Shown here piece by piece: positions 12,884 through 16,833 of a stretch of DNA of 16,833 nt. Each line of letters opens with the position of its first letter. Position 1 is the first letter of the stretch. The notes beneath the pieces are model-generated. The model was not told the origin of the DNA, did not search any database, and was given only the letters and a program-made list of their open reading frames with translations. The position numbers were made by a program, and so were the translations under genes. The stretch spans positions 1-16,833 of the forward strand of contig NZ_CAMLGT010000048.1 in the NCBI RefSeq assembly GCF_946479605.1, written 5' to 3'. This stretch comes from an uncultured Lacibacter sp. (GTDB lineage Bacteria > Bacteroidota > Bacteroidia > Chitinophagales > Chitinophagaceae).

Positions 12884-14860
12884 TTATTGCTTCAGCAGTT
12901 TTGCAGAATAAGATTCTTCTTTATTTTCTAAACGAATATTATAAATACCGGCAGATAATTGTTTTACTGAAACAGGAACCCTGTTTTGTAATGATGAAAT
13001 AAACAATTGCTGATTAATCAACTGACGCCCGGTTATATCTGTTACTACTATTCTTGTTTTACCAGTAAAATTTGCAGGTAAATAAATCGTTACATCATCC
13101 TTGGCAGGATTAGGGTAAAGTTGAAATGTTTTCCTTTCAGCAACTTCAAAAAACAGATGATTTGAATATTGGCGCTCGCCATTCAATGTATAAACTACAA
13201 GACGATAAGTAACGTTGAAATTGGTTGCTTCATCTGCATAAAATCCATTTACAGACAAAGGATTTTTCTGCTCAGCTATTTTTTCAAACTGTTCATTACC
13301 GGTTTTTCTTTCCAGCACAACTTTCTGAACATTGTCAATACTTGTAAGCACCCAACTGAGTTGCACGGTATGAATACTTCGTTTGCCGGTAAATTGCTTC
13401 AACAGATCAAGTGGCAAAATAGAACAGTTGATGGTATTGTTTCCCTGTGGTGCAACAAAACCTGATTGAACAAGACCAGCACTTCCGGCAACAGCACCAT
13501 TTGCCGAACCCTCACACGGTGGATTGTGTGACGGAGCATTTTTGATGATACCACTTGCTCCGCCATTTACATTTGTTGTAACAGTTCCCGGCAACGCCCC
13601 ACTCGACCATATAACTCCTCCTCCACCTCCACCACCCGGCCCCGGACATTGATCCTGAAAGCCTGCATTACTTCCATTTGCACCTCTCGCCTGTACGGAA
13701 AGGTTTCCTGAAAAATTATTGACTTGCAGCAGTACAACCCCACCCGCACCGCCACCACCTCCACCATCGCCGGCAGCCTCTGTTTTAACAGGTAAAACAG
13801 GGTTTACACCTTGTGCTCCATTGGCAGAAATGTTGAAACCATTTCCAACTAAAGTAGAAGCTTTGATAAAAACAATCCCACCGCCATCGCCACCAGGAGT
13901 GCCTGCACCTGTTGTTCCGCTATAAATATTATTCATTTCACCGCAGCCTCCACCACCGCCAAGAAAAATTTTATTGTTGGTGCTTGTTGCAGTAACTGAG
14001 GCAGGATAGCCCAGTAAGTTTAGTGCCATGCCGCCTAAACCAACAGTATTGGCACTACACCAAAATGAATTGTTTTTTTCGCCACCATTTCCACCTGTTC
14101 CATAGTTACTGCCACCACCTCCACCTGTATTATCAACATTCGCACCACCACCTCCGTTTGATTGTCTTCCACGGCCATACTCCCTGTTTGCAATGTAATA
14201 GGCTACACCTTCGCCTTTTGGCGAACCTCCAAGATTGGAACCTGATGATTGTGCAAGTGAATAATAATATCCTGTTTCTTCCCCACATCGGTCAGTTGTA
14301 TTCACAAAAAGCCCACCTCCTTTAAACCCCGCACTATCTGCACTTATTGCAGCATTAAGTGTAACTGTCCCTGATGCTTCAAAAGCAATAACACCTCCGG
14401 TTTCAGAAACGGGATCCCATTCGGTTGCTCTTACTGTACCTGTTACCGTAACATCTGTATACACAGGCACCCGCACAACCTGCACACTTGCTACATCATA
14501 GGTATGCAGCAAATGATTACTCAATACAATAGTGTTGTTTAAAAACCCACAGACAGATGAGAATTCATATTTACCGGCATTTCCTATAGATGAAACATCT
14601 CCAAAGCTTGAGCTGTTGGAACTGGTAATCGTCGCACCCTTCATCTGAATGATCAAAACACGATCACCGGCAGATAATCCTGTTACACTTTGTAAAGTAA
14701 TTCCGGAATAAGAGTAAGAATTGTAAGTGCCGTAATTGGTTATACCTGTTACATTATAATAACTATTTATAACACCGGATATAGTTTGCCCTTTGCTTTC
14801 TTGTGGAGATAAAAAAGCAAACAGAGATAAGCAGATAGTTATGATCGATCCATTCTTCAT
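12884..14860 (-). CDS. Secreted glycine-rich protein with type IX secretion C-terminal sorting domain
   Basis: 658 residues from the ATG at 14860 (a GTG five codons earlier would break the compact signal peptide). The signal peptide is about 1-24 (MKNGSIITICLSLFAFL...). The region to about 195 is Thr/Ser/Val-rich and beta-like. About 200-440 holds many Gly runs (GGGGGAN, GGGGGSNYGTGGNGG, GGGGGGGV) with scattered Cys, like a glycine-rich adhesin or PE-PGRS-like fold. The last 80 residues (YPNPAKDDVTIYL, then GIYNIRL and a basic KLLKQ end) are a type A sorting domain, directing the protein through the Por system to the cell surface or medium. It lies 63 nt after the L,D-transpeptidase gene on the same strand. 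Substrate or partner unknown. The sorting tail is firm. Confidence 0.9.
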   Translation of the reverse strand: MKNGSIITICLSLFAFLSPQESKGQTISGVINSYYNVTGITNYGTYNSYSYSGITLQSVTGLSAGDRVLIIQMKGATITSSNSSSFGDVSSIGNAGKYEFSSVCGFLNNTIVLSNHLLHTYDVASVQVVRVPVYTDVTVTGTVRATEWDPVSETGGVIAFEASGTVTLNAAISADSAGFKGGGLFVNTTDRCGEETGYYYSLAQSSGSNLGGSPKGEGVAYYIANREYGRGRQSNGGGGANVDNTGGGGGSNYGTGGNGGEKNNSFWCSANTVGLGGMALNLLGYPASVTATSTNNKIFLGGGGGCGEMNNIYSGTTGAGTPGGDGGGIVFIKASTLVGNGFNISANGAQGVNPVLPVKTEAAGDGGGGGGAGGVVLLQVNNFSGNLSVQARGANGSNAGFQDQCPGPGGGGGGGVIWSSGALPGTVTTNVNGGASGIIKNAPSHNPPCEGSANGAVAGSAGLVQSGFVAPQGNNTINCSILPLDLLKQFTGKRSIHTVQLSWVLTSIDNVQKVVLERKTGNEQFEKIAEQKNPLSVNGFYADEATNFNVTYRLVVYTLNGERQYSNHLFFEVAERKTFQLYPNPAKDDVTIYLPANFTGKTRIVVTDITGRQLINQQLFISSLQNRVPVSVKQLSAGIYNIRLENKEESYSAKLLKQ

Positions 14861-14923
14861 GTGGTTGGGTTTCACCAGGGTCGGGAACGCTTTACATGAA
14901 TGCCGGACTTGGGTAAAAGGTGC

Positions 14924-16099
14924 TTAATCTAAATCTTCAGGAGCAACAATATTCAGGTTCTGTACAAGTTTGGTATTAACAGCCTCACCATCTTTTAACG
15001 CAGGCTGCCATTTCAATTCCTTTTCAAATTTTTCTTTCACCACTTTATTCAACTCAGTATAACCACCACGAATAACCGTTGCCAAAGCAGTATTGCCATT
15101 TTTATCAACAATAAACTCAACCTGTAACGACATGGAAGTATTTCCATTCAACATAGGAACAAGTGACTGACTTAAATTAAACAACCACTTCTGCAATGCC
15201 GCATTACCATCTTTGTGAAATGGCACACGATCAACTTTTTCTTCCAACGCCCATGCTGCATAAGGATTTACCTTATCGTTGGTTTCAATAACCTTTAGGC
15301 GTTTTACTTTTGGTATGTCAGGGTTACCTGCCACAACATAGTTCCCGTTTTTCGAGATCATAACAGCAGGCAACTGATGTGTGTCTTCAAAAAATTCGTA
15401 CGCTTCCTGTATTTGTGTAGCAAATTCCTGTACACCTTGTTTGTGTTTTGTTTTCGATACAAGTTGTTGCATTGCTTTTTCGCTATCATAGCGCAATGGG
15501 TAAATATGTACCGGAATAAAATCCTGTCCCTGATCTTTTACAATAGATGCCAGGTAATACACCTGCTCAATGAGAGAATCAGTTAACGGCAGGCAGCCAA
15601 TGGTTACACAATTACCATGAATATAAATATCGCCACCTGGTTTGTTATGATCGCTCAGGATAGCATCTGATGCGTTGGGGTAGTTTAAACCCAATGCAAG
15701 ATGATAATTACTGTTGGGTTTGAATTCATTGATATAATAAAACCCTTCCGGTATTTGTTTATCGCCTTCTTTACGTTTTGGCCCGTAAGTGCCTGATGTA
15801 GCACATACTTTATATACTTTGAAGAGTTCAAATTTTTCAGCCCAATCATTTTTTAACCACACCTCTAATTGCTTTTCATGTTTAAAGGCACGTACATACA
15901 TGTACTTTAAAGGCCATTGAAAACCTTTTTCCTTTAATTCCTTGCGTAACGAATCTTCAACTTTTGAAAAGAGATTGGCACCTTTAAATGTACGGGCTGC
16001 CGAAACTGTAGCGCTGCTGCCCTCATAATGAGATTGCGCAAAAACACCTGTAAATACCAGGCCAATACTGAGAACGAATAAGAGGCTTTTTTTGAGCAT
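14924..16099 (-). CDS. Periplasmic L,D-transpeptidase (YafK-like) with TonB-C-like C-terminal domain
   Basis: 391 residues. The signal peptide is about 1-21 (cleavage at VFA-Q). Residues about 60-200 form a YkuD/YafK catalytic domain; HGNCVTIGCLPLTD (161-174) holds the active His161 and nucleophile Cys169 in the YafK arrangement. These enzymes make or remodel peptidoglycan 3-3 links or attach or release proteins from it. Residues about 315-385 (MSLQVEFIVDKNGN, then KEKFEKELKWQPALKDG) match the TonB C-terminal fold that contacts outer-membrane partners; a middle part (about 205-310) is unassigned. A transpeptidase with a TonB-C-like tail is unusual. It heads a likely operon with the type IX cargo gene, has a full-consensus promoter, and follows the hppD terminator. 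Confidence 0.85.
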   Translation of the reverse strand: MLKKSLLFVLSIGLVFTGVFAQSHYEGSSATVSAARTFKGANLFSKVEDSLRKELKEKGFQWPLKYMYVRAFKHEKQLEVWLKNDWAEKFELFKVYKVCATSGTYGPKRKEGDKQIPEGFYYINEFKPNSNYHLALGLNYPNASDAILSDHNKPGGDIYIHGNCVTIGCLPLTDSLIEQVYYLASIVKDQGQDFIPVHIYPLRYDSEKAMQQLVSKTKHKQGVQEFATQIQEAYEFFEDTHQLPAVMISKNGNYVVAGNPDIPKVKRLKVIETNDKVNPYAAWALEEKVDRVPFHKDGNAALQKWLFNLSQSLVPMLNGNTSMSLQVEFIVDKNGNTALATVIRGGYTELNKVVKEKFEKELKWQPALKDGEAVNTKLVQNLNIVAPEDLD

Positions 16100-16127
16100 A
16101 CTGGATTTGTTATGAACGGGCTGTTGT

Positions 16128-16158
16128 CAAAAATATTTCAAATTGTGGATAAATTCAA
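16128..16158 (-). promoter_or_regulatory. Promoter of the L,D-transpeptidase gene
   Basis: TTG (16158-16156), 20 nt, then TATTTTTG (16135-16128) matches the Bacteroidota consensus. The leader would be about 25 nt. Confidence 0.65.
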
Positions 16159-16163
16159 AAGAA

Positions 16164-16186
16164 ACGGGGCAGTAAAACTGCCCCGT
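16164..16186 (-). terminator. Terminator of hppD
   Basis: ACGGGGCAGT (16164-16173) pairs with ACTGCCCCGT (16177-16186), a perfect 10-bp stem with an AAA loop. In the minus orientation it continues TTCTTTTGAATTT, 4 nt after the hppD stop. Confidence 0.9.
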
Positions 16187-16190
16187 AAAA

Positions 16191-16833
<643 letters not shown>

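Noticed and set aside
13719..13925. Pro-rich plus-strand ORFs within the 12884-14860 gene
   Set aside because: They are mirror images of the Gly-rich codon runs on the minus strand.
13610..14160. Repeated CCACCACCTCC tracts that could look like a tandem repeat array or a CRISPR-like pattern
   Set aside because: They are uneven in spacing and are the complement of Gly codons in a coding region; no fixed repeat or spacer length exists.

Overview
The window looks like chromosome of a Bacteroidota bacterium, most likely Chitinophagaceae (inference). Three things support this. A PUR/DUF3276 protein and a Por (type IX) secretion C-terminal sorting domain are present. Most promoter candidates fit TTG-N17..20-TAnnTTTG rather than TTGACA/TATAAT. 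Gene starts lack Shine-Dalgarno sequences. No phage, insertion sequence, CRISPR, tRNA or rRNA is visible. The genes are mostly housekeeping, with a few unusual architectures and one well-formed regulatory leader.

Layout. 1-796 (minus): the 5' part of prephenate dehydratase (pheA), preceded by what looks like a complete ribosome-mediated attenuator: a Bacteroidota promoter, a 29-codon leader peptide rich in Phe and Tyr, and two mutually exclusive RNA hairpins. 900-1211 (minus): a tiny Pro-rich repeat lipoprotein with its own terminator. 1356-3021 (plus): a sigma-70/ECF-type factor followed 1 nt later by a single protein that joins an anti-sigma-like N-terminus, one membrane span and a periplasmic trypsin/DegS-like protease. 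3108-6626 (minus): PUR-family nucleic-acid-binding protein, a full-length half-size ABC exporter with Asp at the catalytic-Glu position, a CBS-pair protein and a sugar-isomerase-type cupin. 6725-7893 (minus): two small membrane proteins that share a mature N-terminal motif, one of them a TM2-domain protein. 8292-8453 (plus): a 53-residue membrane protein with a strong terminator. 8598-10502 (minus): dnaK. 10715-12883 (plus): a YdeI/OmdA-type protein and aspartate kinase, separated by a CGCAGAG-type intergenic repeat. 12884-16099 (minus): a glycine-rich secreted protein with a type IX sorting tail and, upstream of it, an L,D-transpeptidase joined to a TonB-C-like domain. 16191-16833 (minus): the C-terminal part of 4-hydroxyphenylpyruvate dioxygenase.

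How the parts fit. The two ends of the window hold aromatic amino-acid genes: pheA for phenylalanine synthesis and hppD for tyrosine breakdown. They are 16 kb apart and not one operon. The sigma/anti-sigma-protease pair reads as a compact envelope-stress circuit in which the RseA-like and DegS-like roles could sit in one polypeptide. The L,D-transpeptidase/type IX cargo pair and the membrane proteins also concern the cell envelope. The most noteworthy items are the phe leader and the anti-sigma/protease fusion. All functional assignments rest on reading motifs by eye; no database search was run.
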